Below, in pieces: positions 34,395 to 44,452 of a stretch of DNA of 64,000 nucleotides (positions are counted from its first letter, which is position 1; the number at the start of each line of letters is the position of its first letter). Location of the stretch: assembly GCA_013036995.1 (NCBI GenBank), contig JAAOXG010000001.1, positions 186,001 to 250,000 of the forward strand. The letters run 5' to 3'. A program made the position numbers and the translations under genes. The notes under the pieces were generated by a model. The model worked only from the letters and a program-made list of their open reading frames with translations. It had not been told where the DNA came from and made no database searches. Origin of the DNA: Lacrimispora defluvii. GTDB lineage: Bacteria > Bacillota > Clostridia > Lachnospirales > Lachnospiraceae.

Positions 34395-35537
34395 ATGAAA
34401 TTTTTATTTGCATCTGATTCATTTAAAGGATCGTTATCATCAGAGGAGATAGTAGGAATCCTGACAGAAGAGGCAAAACGTATTTTTCCGGGTTGTGAGT
34501 GCAGCGGTGTATCTGTGGCAGACGGAGGGGAAGGAACCATAGAGGCGGTAATTGATGCCATGAATGGACAGATCCGCAGGGCTTTGGTACACGGTCCGCT
34601 GATGGAAGAGACAACTGCAGATTACGGAGTGTTTGATGGCAGCCATGCGGTTATTGAGATGGCAAAAGCTTCCGGGCTTCCCATGGTACCGGCAGAAAAG
34701 AGAAATCCTCTCCATACCACAACCTATGGGACCGGGGAACTGATTAAGGCTGCTTTGGATGAAGGCTATCGAAAGATCGCCATTGCAATCGGCGGAAGCG
34801 CAACCAATGACGGCGGTATGGGAGCCATGACTGCACTTGGGGTAAAATTCCTTGATAAAGCAGGAAACCAGCTGACTGGTTATGGAAAAGACTTAGGAGA
34901 AGTGGACCACATTGATGTAAGCGGACTTCATCCGGGGGTAAAAGAGACTGAGTTTACAGTCATGTGTGACGTAACCAATCCACTGACTGGGCAAAACGGT
35001 GCAACCTTTACCTTTGGGAAACAAAAAGGAGGGACGCCGGAAATACTGGAACAGCTGGAAAAGGATATGAAATCCTATGCAGGAAAGCTTTTGGAGTTAA
35101 CAGGTATTGATGTAGACCAGATCAGGGGCACAGGAGCAGCAGGAGGACTTGGAGCTGCTTTAAAGGTATTTTTAAATGCCAATATGAAATCAGGAATTGA
35201 AACGGTTCTTGATCTGATTCAGTTTGATACCCTGCTGGAGGGGGTCGATTTAGTCGTCACCGGGGAAGGCAGAATGGACTGGCAGTCTGCCTTTGGTAAG
35301 GTTCCAAGCGGAATCGGCATGCGGTGTAAGGAAAAAGGAATTCCGGCGGTTGCTATTGTAGGCGGCATAGGTGATGGGGCCGAAAAAATCTATGAATACG
35401 GAATTGAAAGTATTACCACAACCATTCAGGGAGCAATGACCATAGAAGAAGCAATGGAACGGTCGGTGGAACTTTATCGGGGAGCGGCACAGCGCACCTT
35501 TCGTATGCTGAGAGCCGGAATGAGTCTGAACGGGTAA
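34395..35537 (+). CDS. garK: Glycerate kinase (GarK/GlxK family)
   Basis: 380 aa from ATG 34395 (AAAGGGG six bases upstream). Starts MKFLFASDSFKGSLSSEEI, the family N-terminus, with GCECSGVSVADGGEGT, AIGGSATNDGGMGAM, GTGAAGGLGAALKVF and VTGEGRMDWQSAFGKVPSG. Phosphorylates D-glycerate with ATP; members of this family usually make 2-phosphoglycerate. Completes the hexarate route after GarR. Followed 13 bases later by a transporter gene. Confidence 0.93.
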   Translation: MKFLFASDSFKGSLSSEEIVGILTEEAKRIFPGCECSGVSVADGGEGTIEAVIDAMNGQIRRALVHGPLMEETTADYGVFDGSHAVIEMAKASGLPMVPAEKRNPLHTTTYGTGELIKAALDEGYRKIAIAIGGSATNDGGMGAMTALGVKFLDKAGNQLTGYGKDLGEVDHIDVSGLHPGVKETEFTVMCDVTNPLTGQNGATFTFGKQKGGTPEILEQLEKDMKSYAGKLLELTGIDVDQIRGTGAAGGLGAALKVFLNANMKSGIETVLDLIQFDTLLEGVDLVVTGEGRMDWQSAFGKVPSGIGMRCKEKGIPAVAIVGGIGDGAEKIYEYGIESITTTIQGAMTIEEAMERSVELYRGAAQRTFRMLRAGMSLNG

Positions 35538-35550
35538 AAAAGGGGAGAAA

Positions 35551-36528
35551 ATGGATATAACCGGATTATGGTCACTTCAGTGTATGATGTTTTTGCTGGC
35601 TGGGGCAGGTGCCATATTAAAGAGAAAAGGTATTCTAAAGGAATCAGGTAAGACGGTGCTTACAGACGCCGTGCTGTATTTTTTTCTGCCCTGCAATATC
35701 ATCAATTCTTTCCGTATGAAATTTGACAGTAAAATACTGCTCCGGTTCGGGGCAGTCCTTTTCCTGTCTGTTCTTGTACAGATCGTAAGTTATGTTTTAA
35801 GCCGGGTATTGTATAATAAAAGACCCCATGCAGTAAAACGGGTTCTTCAGTACGCAACCATAGTCTCAAACTCCGGGTTTTTAGGCCTGCCCATTGCAGA
35901 AGGAATTTATGGTGGGGAAGGGATGATGTATGCTTCTATATTCATTATTCCCATGCGGATTATGATGTGGTCAGCCGGAATTGCATGCTTTACGGAAAGT
36001 CCGGATTTTAAGTCAGTTGTGAAAAAAATAGCGGTTCATCCCTGTATTGTAGCCGTTTATATCGGCCTGTTTCTGCTATTGTTTCAGGCACCCATGGAGA
36101 CCTTTCATGCAGGTTTTATGGCTCATCTGCCTTTGGCTGTCCAAACCATACTGAACATAATGGGACTGGCATTTGACAGGGCAGTCCGATCGGCAGGAAG
36201 CTGTACAACGGCTTTGACTATGCTTTTAATCGGTATGATGCTTTCAGAGGTGAGCTTAAAAAGTCTCTTTCAACGGGATGCTCTATTTATATCCCTTATG
36301 CGATTGATCGTTCTGCCTGTCTTAACCCTGGCATTGTGCAGAATACTTAAGATGGAGACCTATCTTACGGCAATCTGTGTACTGATGACCGGGATGCCGG
36401 CAGGGAGTACATCGGCTATCCTTGCAGCAAAATATGACTGTGATTATGTATTTGCAACGAAATGTGTGGTGATTTCCACACTTTTATCCATGCTAACAAT
36501 TCCACTCTGGTCCATGGCATTTTCATAA
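35551..36528 (+). CDS. AEC-family (auxin efflux carrier type) transporter
   Basis: 325 aa with about ten spans arranged as two five-helix halves. Conserved AEC features include FFLPCNIINSF in the first half, SNSGFLGLPIAEGIYG, and AILAAKYDCDYVFATKCVVISTLLSM near the end. In anaerobes AEC proteins move small carboxylates such as malate or malonate. Here it might export or import a hexarate intermediate such as glycerate. The operon position after glycerate kinase supports a role in the same pathway. Confidence 0.85.
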   Translation: MDITGLWSLQCMMFLLAGAGAILKRKGILKESGKTVLTDAVLYFFLPCNIINSFRMKFDSKILLRFGAVLFLSVLVQIVSYVLSRVLYNKRPHAVKRVLQYATIVSNSGFLGLPIAEGIYGGEGMMYASIFIIPMRIMMWSAGIACFTESPDFKSVVKKIAVHPCIVAVYIGLFLLLFQAPMETFHAGFMAHLPLAVQTILNIMGLAFDRAVRSAGSCTTALTMLLIGMMLSEVSLKSLFQRDALFISLMRLIVLPVLTLALCRILKMETYLTAICVLMTGMPAGSTSAILAAKYDCDYVFATKCVVISTLLSMLTIPLWSMAFS

Positions 36529-36576
36529 AATTAATTACCAACTGTCCAGAATGGAGAAGAAGAACAGGAGGAGAAA

Positions 36577-37440
36577 ATGGAAAATAAGAGTCAATGTGTA
36601 ATACTTCCCGATGGAACGGCTGTACCTTCCCTGGGTCAGGGGACCTGGTTTCTTGGAGAACAGAAAAACAGGCGGAAAGAAGAACTGGATAGTCTAAAGG
36701 CTGGAATTTCAGCCGGGATGACCCTTTTGGATACGGCTGAGATGTATGGAAATGGAAAGGCAGAGGAACTTCTTTCGGAGGCCATACAGGGGTTTGACCG
36801 CAGGAGCCTGTTTGTGGTATCTAAGGTGTATCCTCATAATGCGGGAAGAAAAAATATTTTTAAAAGCTGTAACAAAACTCTGGAGCGGCTGAACACGGAC
36901 TATCTGGATTTGTATCTTTTACACTGGAGGGGAAATATTCCTTTGAGTGAGACGGTGGAATGTATGGAGCAGCTGAAAAAAGAAGGGAAAATACGGCGTT
37001 GGGGAGTATCAAATTTTGATACTGCCGATATGAAGGAACTATGGAGCGTGAAAGGAGGAAGTAACTGCCAGATCAATCAGGTTCTTTATCATGTAGCTTC
37101 CAGAGGAATTGAGTACGATTTAATCCCGTGGATGGAAGATCACAAAGTCCCTGTCATGGCATACTGTCCTCTGGCACAGGCAGGTGAATTAAAACAGGGT
37201 CTCTATGAGAGCCCTGTTCTGGTTCGTATTGCAGATGCCCATAATTGTACGGTTTCTAATGTTCTTCTGGCTTTTGTAATGCGAAATAACAATGTGGTAG
37301 CCATTCCCCGCACAGGAAATAAGGATCACGCACTGGACAATGCAAAGGCGTGGGAAGTAGCTCTGACGGAGGACGAGCTTATGGAAATAAACCAGGCATT
37401 TCCTGGGCCGGTAAGAAAGACCTTTCTGGATATTGTTTAA
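36577..37440 (+). CDS. Aldo/keto reductase
   Basis: 287 aa TIM barrel. Tetrad segments are visible: LLDTAEMYGNGKAEELL (Asp and Tyr), VVSKVYPHNAG (Lys) and YLLHWRG (His). The NADP-binding end IPRTGNKDHALDNAKA is present. AGGAGGAG precedes the ATG. It may reduce an aldehyde or keto acid of the hexarate pathway, but family members are promiscuous and the substrate is unknown. The next gene, the second PrpR-like regulator, starts 45 bases on. Confidence 0.9.
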   Translation: MENKSQCVILPDGTAVPSLGQGTWFLGEQKNRRKEELDSLKAGISAGMTLLDTAEMYGNGKAEELLSEAIQGFDRRSLFVVSKVYPHNAGRKNIFKSCNKTLERLNTDYLDLYLLHWRGNIPLSETVECMEQLKKEGKIRRWGVSNFDTADMKELWSVKGGSNCQINQVLYHVASRGIEYDLIPWMEDHKVPVMAYCPLAQAGELKQGLYESPVLVRIADAHNCTVSNVLLAFVMRNNNVVAIPRTGNKDHALDNAKAWEVALTEDELMEINQAFPGPVRKTFLDIV

Positions 37441-37484
37441 TAAAAATATGAGCAACATTTGAATTTTATGAAATGAGGACACAT

Positions 37485-39392
37485 ATGAAGCAGATAGCGA
37501 TTCTTCTACCAAGGCAGACCATTTTAAAATATGCTCAGAACGTGCTGGAAAAAGAAAAAACTGAGGTTCAGTTTTTAAAAGTAGTGGATAATTCAAATGC
37601 GGTTGTGGAAGCGAAAGAGGCAGTCGAGGCAGGTGCCCGGGTTATCATGGCCAGAGGACTGCAGGCTACGTTGATTAAAGAAAATTTAAATATTCCGGTT
37701 GTGGAAATGCCCATAACGGTACGCGAAATTGGTTTTATGATCTTAAAAGCAAAAAATATGCTGAAAAAGGATCACCCTTCCATTGGGATTGTGGCATTTG
37801 AAAACATGTTTGAAAGTCTGGATGAGCTGGACGAGCTGTTTGGTTTTGATCTGCATTTTTATAAACTGAATGAACTGGAAGATACGAGAAACTTAGTCAG
37901 TCAGGCTATTATTGACGGTGTGGACTTGATTATCGGCGGAGTAAAAACCAATCAGATAGCATTTGAAATCGGTTTTCCCAGTTTGTTTATGGAAACGGGA
38001 GAAGAGTCCATTAAGAAAGCACTTCATCTGGCTGTTCACATACTTGATCTGGCGGAGCAGGAAAATCACAATAAGGCGCAGATTGATACCCTTCTTGATA
38101 CATCCTTTAGCGGAATCATTAAGATAAATGCTTATCAGGAGATTGTGGCAGTAAACCGGGTGATTGAACAGCTGTTGGGGAAACCAACCAGTGAGGTGAT
38201 CGGTTTTCCTATTGACAAAGTATTTGATGGAATTGATACAGAAAGTATCAATGGGATCTTAAGCGGAAGGGAAGAACTTTATTCCACCTCCTTTTCCATA
38301 AGAAACCAGCTGCTGATGGTTGTCGGGGCTCCCATTCAGTACGACGGACATTACAGCGGAGCCATATTGACCTGCCATAAGGTTCGTATGGCAGTGCGGG
38401 AAGAAGGGTTAGAATCAGGGGCTAAGCTGGCAGGCAGTCATCTTGCAGTTCATAATTATCATCATATTCTCAGAGAGTCTGTGGAGATAAAACGATGCAT
38501 AAAGCTGGCAAGAGCGTATGGAATTTCTAAAAACCCGGTTTTTATATACGGAGAGACTGGCACGGAAAAAGAAATCTTTGCCGAAGCAATTCACAATAAC
38601 AGCCCTCAAAAAGGGGGACCGTTTATTCATATCAACTGCAGCACACTTTCGCCGGAGGAACAGAAACAGGTTCTGTTCGGTTTTGGAGAGGAAAACAGAA
38701 AAAAGCCGGTCAGTGCTCTGGAAGCTGCGGCTTTTGGAACCGTATTTTTAGATCAGGTGGACCGGTTGTCTCTGGAGTGTCAGTACCTGCTTTTTAAAGC
38801 CGTTCGGGACAGACTTTTCTGGGACCGTGATTCTATGGTAAAGCGTGTTCTGCCAGTACGGCTTATTGCATGCGCCGGAAAAAAGCTGGAAGTACTTGTA
38901 AAACAAGGTAAATTCCGTGAGGATTTATATTTCTATCTGTCTGCTTTAGAGATTTCCCTTCCTTCTATCAGGAAGGAACCGGAAGAAATCCGCCGTTTTA
39001 CCGGCATATTTCTTGAAAAATACAATACTGCCTATTCCAGATATGTGGAAATCAGTGAGGCTGCCCTGGGTGTGATGGAAGAGTATTTCTGGGAAGGAAA
39101 TCTGTTACAGCTGGAGAGCTTCTGCGAGCGGCTGGTTCTCACTGCCCATAGAAGAAAAGTGGAAGAGGGGATGGTGCAGAATCTGTTACAGGAGCTTTAT
39201 CCAATTACCAGAGAAGACAATGGAATCGGCCAGATCGTAAAAAACCAGAATCCGGAAGCACTCCGTATTGAGATGCTGATGGAACGTTTTAACGGAAGAA
39301 GAACTGAGGTGGCAAAAGAAATGAAGATCAGTACCACCACTTTGTGGAGGAAGATGAAACGTTACGGGATTGGGAACAGCTATGACGTATAA
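37485..39392 (+). CDS. PrpR-like regulator lacking the sigma-54 GAFTGA loop (copy 2)
   Basis: 635 aa from ATG 37485, which has TGAGGA five bases upstream. Paralogue of the regulator at 30431 with the same order: PrpR N domain (ARGLQATLIKENLNIPVVEM), PAS domain, AAA+ domain and Fis-type helix-turn-helix (RTEVAKEMKISTTTLWRKM). Walker A is GETGTEKE, again TEK for TGK; Walker B is GTVFLDQVD. The loop between FGFGEENRKKP and Walker B lacks GAFTGA. It precedes the glucarate dehydratase gene, so each copy heads one part of the hexarate island. Different sensor residues would let the two respond to different sugar acids. Confidence 0.85.
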   Translation: MKQIAILLPRQTILKYAQNVLEKEKTEVQFLKVVDNSNAVVEAKEAVEAGARVIMARGLQATLIKENLNIPVVEMPITVREIGFMILKAKNMLKKDHPSIGIVAFENMFESLDELDELFGFDLHFYKLNELEDTRNLVSQAIIDGVDLIIGGVKTNQIAFEIGFPSLFMETGEESIKKALHLAVHILDLAEQENHNKAQIDTLLDTSFSGIIKINAYQEIVAVNRVIEQLLGKPTSEVIGFPIDKVFDGIDTESINGILSGREELYSTSFSIRNQLLMVVGAPIQYDGHYSGAILTCHKVRMAVREEGLESGAKLAGSHLAVHNYHHILRESVEIKRCIKLARAYGISKNPVFIYGETGTEKEIFAEAIHNNSPQKGGPFIHINCSTLSPEEQKQVLFGFGEENRKKPVSALEAAAFGTVFLDQVDRLSLECQYLLFKAVRDRLFWDRDSMVKRVLPVRLIACAGKKLEVLVKQGKFREDLYFYLSALEISLPSIRKEPEEIRRFTGIFLEKYNTAYSRYVEISEAALGVMEEYFWEGNLLQLESFCERLVLTAHRRKVEEGMVQNLLQELYPITREDNGIGQIVKNQNPEALRIEMLMERFNGRRTEVAKEMKISTTTLWRKMKRYGIGNSYDV

Positions 39393-39399
39393 AAACAGG

Positions 39400-39436
39400 G
39401 GATTGCAAATAATTGCAATCCTCATTTCATTTTTTG
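39400..39436 (+). terminator. Terminator after the second PrpR-like gene
   Basis: GGATTGCAA (39400-39408), ATAA loop, TTGCAATCC (39413-39421), then a T-rich tract with six consecutive T. Confidence 0.75.
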
Positions 39437-39562
39437 AAAGAATAAGAAAGATGACAAAAAAAGACAAAATGCTTGTTGCGTCTGCCAATAGAATGAGAAA
39501 CAAAAGAAAGTTATAATCAGATTATGTAAGCCTATGATGGCTTTTGGCAAAGGAGATAAAAC

Positions 39563-40891
39563 ATGACACCAGTGATTACTAAGATGGAAGTGTATCCAGT
39601 AGCGGGAAAAGATTGCATGGAATTAAATTTAAGTGGAGCTCATGCCCCTTTTTTCACTAGAAATATAGTGATTCTGCATGCAGATAACGGCGAGATGGGA
39701 GTGGGAGAAGTACCGGGGGGAAAGAAGATTACCGATGCACTCTTAGAATGCGTTCCCCTTGTTACCGGTACTAAAATCAGCGAATACAAAAGCACTCTTT
39801 TAAAAGTGAAGGAATATCTGGATTCCAAAGGAGAAGCAGATGTCAGAGGGAACCAGACTTTTGATTTACGTACAGGAGTACATGTAATAACTGCCATTGA
39901 AGCCCCCTGCCTGGATCTTCTGGGCAAATATTTAGAGGTTCCGGTATGTGAACTGTTAGGCGAAGGAAAACAGAGAGACAGTGTACGTATGCTGGGTTAT
40001 CTATTCTTTGTGGGAGACAGAAATAAAACGGATCTTCCCTACGATTCTGAACCAGATGCAGACTGTGACTGGTACCGGATCCGTCACGAGGAGGCTCTTA
40101 CTGCCCAACAGATCGTGGCATTTGCAAAAGCCACTAGAGAAAAATACGGATTTCAGGATTTTAAGCTGAAAGGCGGTGTACTTCCAGGGAATGAAGAGAT
40201 GGATGTAATCCGGGAATTAAAAAAAGCATTTCCTGATGCACGGATTGATTTAGATCCCAATGGTGGCTGGCTTCTCGAAGAAGCTGTGGAGTATGTCAAG
40301 GGAATGCAGGGGATTTTAACGTACTGCGAAGACCCCTGCGGAGCAGAAGGTGTTTATTCCGGAAGAGAGATTGTCAGTGAATTCCGCCGCCGTACCGGTT
40401 TCCCTACGGCTACCAATATGATTGCTACGGATTGGAGGGAGGTAGGCCATTCCCTGGAATCCCAGGCTGTTGACATCATACTGGCTGATCCTCATTTCTG
40501 GACAATGAGCGGTTCTGTCCGAGTAGCACAGATGTGCCATGATTTTGGCTATACATGGGGTTCTCATTCCAACAACCATTTTGACATTTCCCTAGCCATG
40601 TTTACCCAGGTAGGAGCCGCAGTTCCAGGAGAGTACAATGCACTTGATACCCACTGGATCTGGCAGGAGGGGATAGAGCGCCTGACGAAAGAACCCCTTC
40701 AAATCGTAAACGGCTGTGTGGAAGTTCCGAAGAAGCCTGGACTTGGTATCGAGGCAGACCTGGACCAGATTAAAAAGGCTCACCAGCTGTACCTGGATCA
40801 CTGCCTGAACGGCAGGGACGATGCCATGGGTATGCAGTATTTGATACCAGGCTGGAAATTTAATCCAAAAAAACCCTGTCTTGTTCGATGA
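39563..40891 (+). CDS. gudD: Glucarate dehydratase (enolase superfamily)
   Basis: 442 aa, same length class as E. coli GudD. Active-site blocks: [10 protein letters not shown] (KxK base), [17 protein letters not shown] and NMIATDWRE (metal ligands), [22 protein letters not shown], and [16 protein letters not shown] with the catalytic His. Ends [21 protein letters not shown] in GudD fashion (seen across the last 22 codons). Dehydrates D-glucarate or L-idarate to 5-keto-4-deoxyglucarate. AAAGGAG precedes the ATG. This copy is the canonical one of the two. Confidence 0.94.
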   Translation: MTPVITKMEVYPVAGKDCMELNLSGAHAPFFTRNIVILHADNGEMGVGEVPGGKKITDALLECVPLVTGTKISEYKSTLLKVKEYLDSKGEADVRGNQTFDLRTGVHVITAIEAPCLDLLGKYLEVPVCELLGEGKQRDSVRMLGYLFFVGDRNKTDLPYDSEPDADCDWYRIRHEEALTAQQIVAFAKATREKYGFQDFKLKGGVLPGNEEMDVIRELKKAFPDARIDLDPNGGWLLEEAVEYVKGMQGILTYCEDPCGAEGVYSGREIVSEFRRRTGFPTATNMIATDWREVGHSLESQAVDIILADPHFWTMSGSVRVAQMCHDFGYTWGSHSNNHFDISLAMFTQVGAAVPGEYNALDTHWIWQEGIERLTKEPLQIVNGCVEVPKKPGLGIEADLDQIKKAHQLYLDHCLNGRDDAMGMQYLIPGWKFNPKKPCLVR

Positions 40892-40938
40892 TTTTAAGGA
40901 TTATTAACATTTCTTATTGCTGCAATCGGTATTAATTA

Positions 40939-40968
40939 TTGGATTTATGGAAATTTCGTTGGTATAAT
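40939..40968 (+). promoter_or_regulatory. Promoter of the second gudD-like gene
   Basis: TTGGAT (40939-40944), 18-base spacer, extended -10 TGG-TATAAT (TATAAT at 40963-40968). It makes the second dehydratase and the transporter genes a separate unit. Confidence 0.6.
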
Positions 40969-41034
40969 GCATGTGAAAACAAGAATTGACAAACAGAAAA
41001 TGTGCAATTTGTCCAAAGAAAGGAAAAGAAACAT

Positions 41035-42387
41035 ATGAAGCACTCAGGAACGCCGGTTGTAACAGAAATGCAGGTCATTCCGGTTGCTGGTTATGACAGC
41101 ATGCTTATGACATTAAGCGGAGCTCATGCACCGTGGTTTACCAGAAATCTGGTGATTTTAAAGGACAGTGCGGGGAATACCGGAATCGGCGAGATACATG
41201 GAGGGGATTACACCTGTGAAGCATTAAGAAGCTGTACTCCTCTGGTGGTAGGCCAGCAGATTGGAAAATACCGTGGAATTTTAAATTCAATACATAGAGC
41301 GGGAACGAGAGCAGAAGGGGATGATGGAGAGGGAATACAGACCCTTGACATCAGCAAACTGAAATTTGTTGTAAAGGCAGAATGGGCGATTGAATGCGCG
41401 CTCCTTGATCTTCTGGGACAGCACTTAGGGCTTCCCATGTGTGAACTGTTAGGAGAGGGAAAGCAGAGAAATCAGATAGAAACACTGGGATATTTATTCT
41501 ACGTCAGCGAAAAGGAAAAAGCGCTGCCTGAGCTTGAGTATCTGAATGAGAGCTGCAGTGAGGATCCCTGGTTCCGCCTTCGACGCATGGAGATGCTTAC
41601 GCCAGAACGTATTGTAGAACAGGCGGAGGTTCTTCATGAAAAATATGGATTTAACAACTTCAAATTAAAAGGCGGTGTGCTTTCCGGTTCCGAAGAGATG
41701 GAAGCGGTGCGTGCACTGAAGAAGGCATTTCCCAATGGCCGAATCAATATAGATCCCAACGGGGCCTGGAGCTTAAAGGAGGCAATTGATCTTTGTAAGC
41801 CAATGGAGGGAATTTTATCTTACATTGAAGATCCCTGTGGTCCGGAATCCGGTTTTTCCAGCAGAGAGATCATGGCAGAATTTAAAAATGCCGTTAATCT
41901 GCCAGTTGCAACCAACATGATCGCCACAGACTGGAGACAGTTTTATCATTCCGCAGCATTAAAAGCGGTGGATATAGTTCTGGCAGATCCACATTTCTGG
42001 GGATTCGAAGGAAGTGTGAGAATGGCGCAGATTTTAAATGACTGGGGTCTGACATGGGGGAGTCATTCCAACAATCATTTTGATATTACACTGACCGCGT
42101 TTGCCCACGTGGCGGCCGCAGCACCGGGAAATCCAACCGCACTTGACACTCACTGGATCTGGCAGGATGGTCAGAATCTGTTAAACGATACTCCATCTAT
42201 TAAAAAAGGGTTTTTGGAGGTACCTGACAGACCCGGACTTGGAGTAACCATTAATATGGAGCGGGTTATGGAGGCCAATGCATTATATAACAGCCTTACC
42301 TCTCATGACAGAGACGATGCTCTTGCAATGCAGTATTTAATACCAGGCTGGAAATATGACTGTAAAAAGCCGGCACTGGTAAGATAA
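41035..42387 (+). CDS. Glucarate dehydratase paralogue
   Basis: 450 aa from ATG 41035. Strongly similar to the preceding protein through its whole length ([73 protein letters not shown]). It differs in the loop after ADPHFW, which is GFEGSVRMAQ where GudD has TMxGSVRVAQ. All metal ligands and the His are kept, so it should be active. It may prefer another epimer such as galactarate or idarate, or be a GudX-like partner. Followed by transporter genes 18 bases on. Confidence 0.85.
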   Translation: MKHSGTPVVTEMQVIPVAGYDSMLMTLSGAHAPWFTRNLVILKDSAGNTGIGEIHGGDYTCEALRSCTPLVVGQQIGKYRGILNSIHRAGTRAEGDDGEGIQTLDISKLKFVVKAEWAIECALLDLLGQHLGLPMCELLGEGKQRNQIETLGYLFYVSEKEKALPELEYLNESCSEDPWFRLRRMEMLTPERIVEQAEVLHEKYGFNNFKLKGGVLSGSEEMEAVRALKKAFPNGRINIDPNGAWSLKEAIDLCKPMEGILSYIEDPCGPESGFSSREIMAEFKNAVNLPVATNMIATDWRQFYHSAALKAVDIVLADPHFWGFEGSVRMAQILNDWGLTWGSHSNNHFDITLTAFAHVAAAAPGNPTALDTHWIWQDGQNLLNDTPSIKKGFLEVPDRPGLGVTINMERVMEANALYNSLTSHDRDDALAMQYLIPGWKYDCKKPALVR

Positions 42388-42404
42388 AAGGAGGAGGCCA
42401 GTCA

Positions 42405-42902
42405 ATGTTTATTAGAAAATATGGGGATATGATTGTCGGCGGATTTTTTATGATTTTATCCGCCGGAATGATGATTATGGCAAAGATGCTGCCGAAATCA
42501 GCAATTATGGATATCGGCCCGGATTTTATGCCAATGTGTATTGGTCTTGTGACCTTTGTTCTGGCGGCAGCCCTGGCATTTTTAAATCTGAAAAATTTAA
42601 AAATGAGAACGGCAGAAGCTGAAAAAATGGATAAGGAAGAGCTGGATTACAAACGAATGCTTACCAGCTTTATGCTGATCCTGGTCTATGTTTATTTACT
42701 CCAGCCCGTTGGCTTTATTGTAACAACAATTCTTTATTTGCCACTTCAGATGTATGTTCTGGCTCCTGATGAGAAGAAAACGAAAAAGGATATGATACAG
42801 CTGGCAGTAACTTCTGTCATATTTACCTTTGTTGTATTTTTCCTGTTCCGTTATGGATTTAAGATCATATTGCCTGCTGGTATATTCACCATTAATTTAT
42901 AG
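42405..42902 (+). CDS. tctB: Tripartite tricarboxylate-type transporter, TctB small membrane subunit
   Basis: 165 aa with four spans. The N-terminal RKYGDMIVGGFFMILSAGMM and the second half, with two close spans around YVYLLQPVGFIVTTILYLP, fit TctB. AAGGAGGAGG is before the ATG. Works with TctA and the periplasmic TctC receptor in secondary uptake of carboxylates. Adjacent glucarate dehydratase makes a hexarate the probable substrate. Confidence 0.87.
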   Translation: MFIRKYGDMIVGGFFMILSAGMMIMAKMLPKSAIMDIGPDFMPMCIGLVTFVLAAALAFLNLKNLKMRTAEAEKMDKEELDYKRMLTSFMLILVYVYLLQPVGFIVTTILYLPLQMYVLAPDEKKTKKDMIQLAVTSVIFTFVVFFLFRYGFKIILPAGIFTINL

Positions 42903-42913
42903 GAGGAGAAGCA

Positions 42914-44435
42914 ATGAACGCAATAATTTCATTAGGTAACGCTTATGCAAGAATTTTTACTCCGTCTTCTCTTCTGCTTATGGCAGCAGGAGTGGTTGTT
43001 GGAATTATATTTGGTTCCATACCAGGCTTGTCGGCTTCCATGGCTGTAGCATTGTTCTTGCCGCTTACATTCAGTATGTCCCCATCTATGGGTATGAATG
43101 TACTGGTTGCTGTTTACATCGGAGGAATTTCAGGTGGTCTGATCTCTGCAATACTTCTTAACATGCCTGGTACGGCATCTTCCATCGCAACCTGTTTTGA
43201 CGGTTATCCAATGGCAAAGAATGGAGACGCGGGTAAAGCGCTAGGATATGGAATCGTATTTTCCTTTTTAGGATCTATTTTTTCCTTTATTATTTTAACG
43301 TTCTGTGCTCCACTGCTTGCTAATGTTGCACTTAAGTTTACTCCGGCTGAAAACTTTGGAATTTCCTTTTTTGCATTAACCATGGTCGCAGTACTGGCGT
43401 CCGGTTCCATGTTAAAAGGTGTTCTGGCGGGTATGCTGGGACTGATGTTCTCCCTGGTGGGTATGGCTCCAATTGACGGAACGGCCCGATTTACATTTGG
43501 CTCAAGCTCATTGATGGCAGGATATGATACACTTCCCACGTTAATTGGTATTTTCGCCATTTCAGAGATTCTTATAACAGCGGAATCCATGGGGCATGGG
43601 AAGATGGATGTGATCAAAATGAAACCAATTAAAGGGTTTGGTTTTACCTGGAAGGAATTTGTGTATCAGATTCCAAATGCGGTTCGTTCTGCTCTCATCG
43701 GAACCGGGATCGGTATTCTACCCGGAATCGGAGGAAGTACTTCAGGAATGCTTTCCTACGTAACTGCCAAAAACATGTCAAAACATCCGGAAGAATTTGG
43801 AAAGGGCTGCCCTGACGGAATTGTGGCCACTGAAACAGCTAACAACTACCATCGGAGGAGCAATGATTCCCCTATTGGTTCTTGGAATACCAGGGGACGG
43901 AGTAACAGCTATGATGCTTGGAGGATTTTTGATCCATGGCTTATCGGCAGGCCCCCTTCTCTTCGTTAAAAATGCAGATGTAGTATACGGAATTTTTGCA
44001 GCCTGTATGATCTGTATTACTATGATGCTGTTAATAGAGTTTTTTGGAATCAAAGCATTTGTACAGCTTTTAAAGATACCCAAACACATCCTGATGCCTC
44101 TGATTCTGGTTTTATGCTGCGTGGGCGCTTATGCCACCAACAACCGGATTTTCGACGTACAGTCCATACTGTTATTTGGACTGGTGGGATACTTATATCA
44201 TAAGTTCAGACTGCCAACTACACCGTTTGTATTATGCTTCCTCATAGGAAAAATGCTGGAGACATATCTCCGAAGAGGAATCATGCAGTACAAATCATTT
44301 GGAGCATTCTTCCAGAGACCGATTTTTGACGCATTCTTTTTTGTGGCAATCGGAGTCGTGGTTTGGTCAGTTTATAAAGAATACAAGATGTATATAAACA
44401 AAAAAGCAGCGGGGAAGGCATCTGAACAATCATAA
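42914..44435 (+). pseudogene. tctA: TctA large membrane subunit, interrupted by a frameshift
   Basis: TctA is a single protein of about 500 residues with many spans. Here frame 1 reads well from ATG 42914 (GIIFGSIPGLSASMAVALFLP, GISGGLISAILLNMPGTASS) through FGKGCPDGIVATETANN at 43846, after which it becomes nonsense and stops at 43969. The true continuation TIGGAMIPLLVLGIPGDG lies in the next frame and runs to 44435. Adding two bases near 43846/43847 restores the expected ANNATIGGA. Everything else looks intact, so this is a recent two-base deletion or a sequencing error. If real, the transporter is inactive. Confidence 0.85.
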
Positions 44436-44452
44436 AAAAGGAGAGCAAAACT

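Noticed and set aside
43841-43850. Programmed ribosomal frameshift in tctA
   Set aside because: No slippery heptamer, stimulatory stem or strong internal ribosome site is visible at the shift, and TctA is not known to use frameshifting.
43797-44435. Separate 212-residue protein from ATG 43797
   Set aside because: Its first 16 residues are out-of-frame reading of TctA sequence; the rest is the C-terminal part of TctA displaced by the frameshift.
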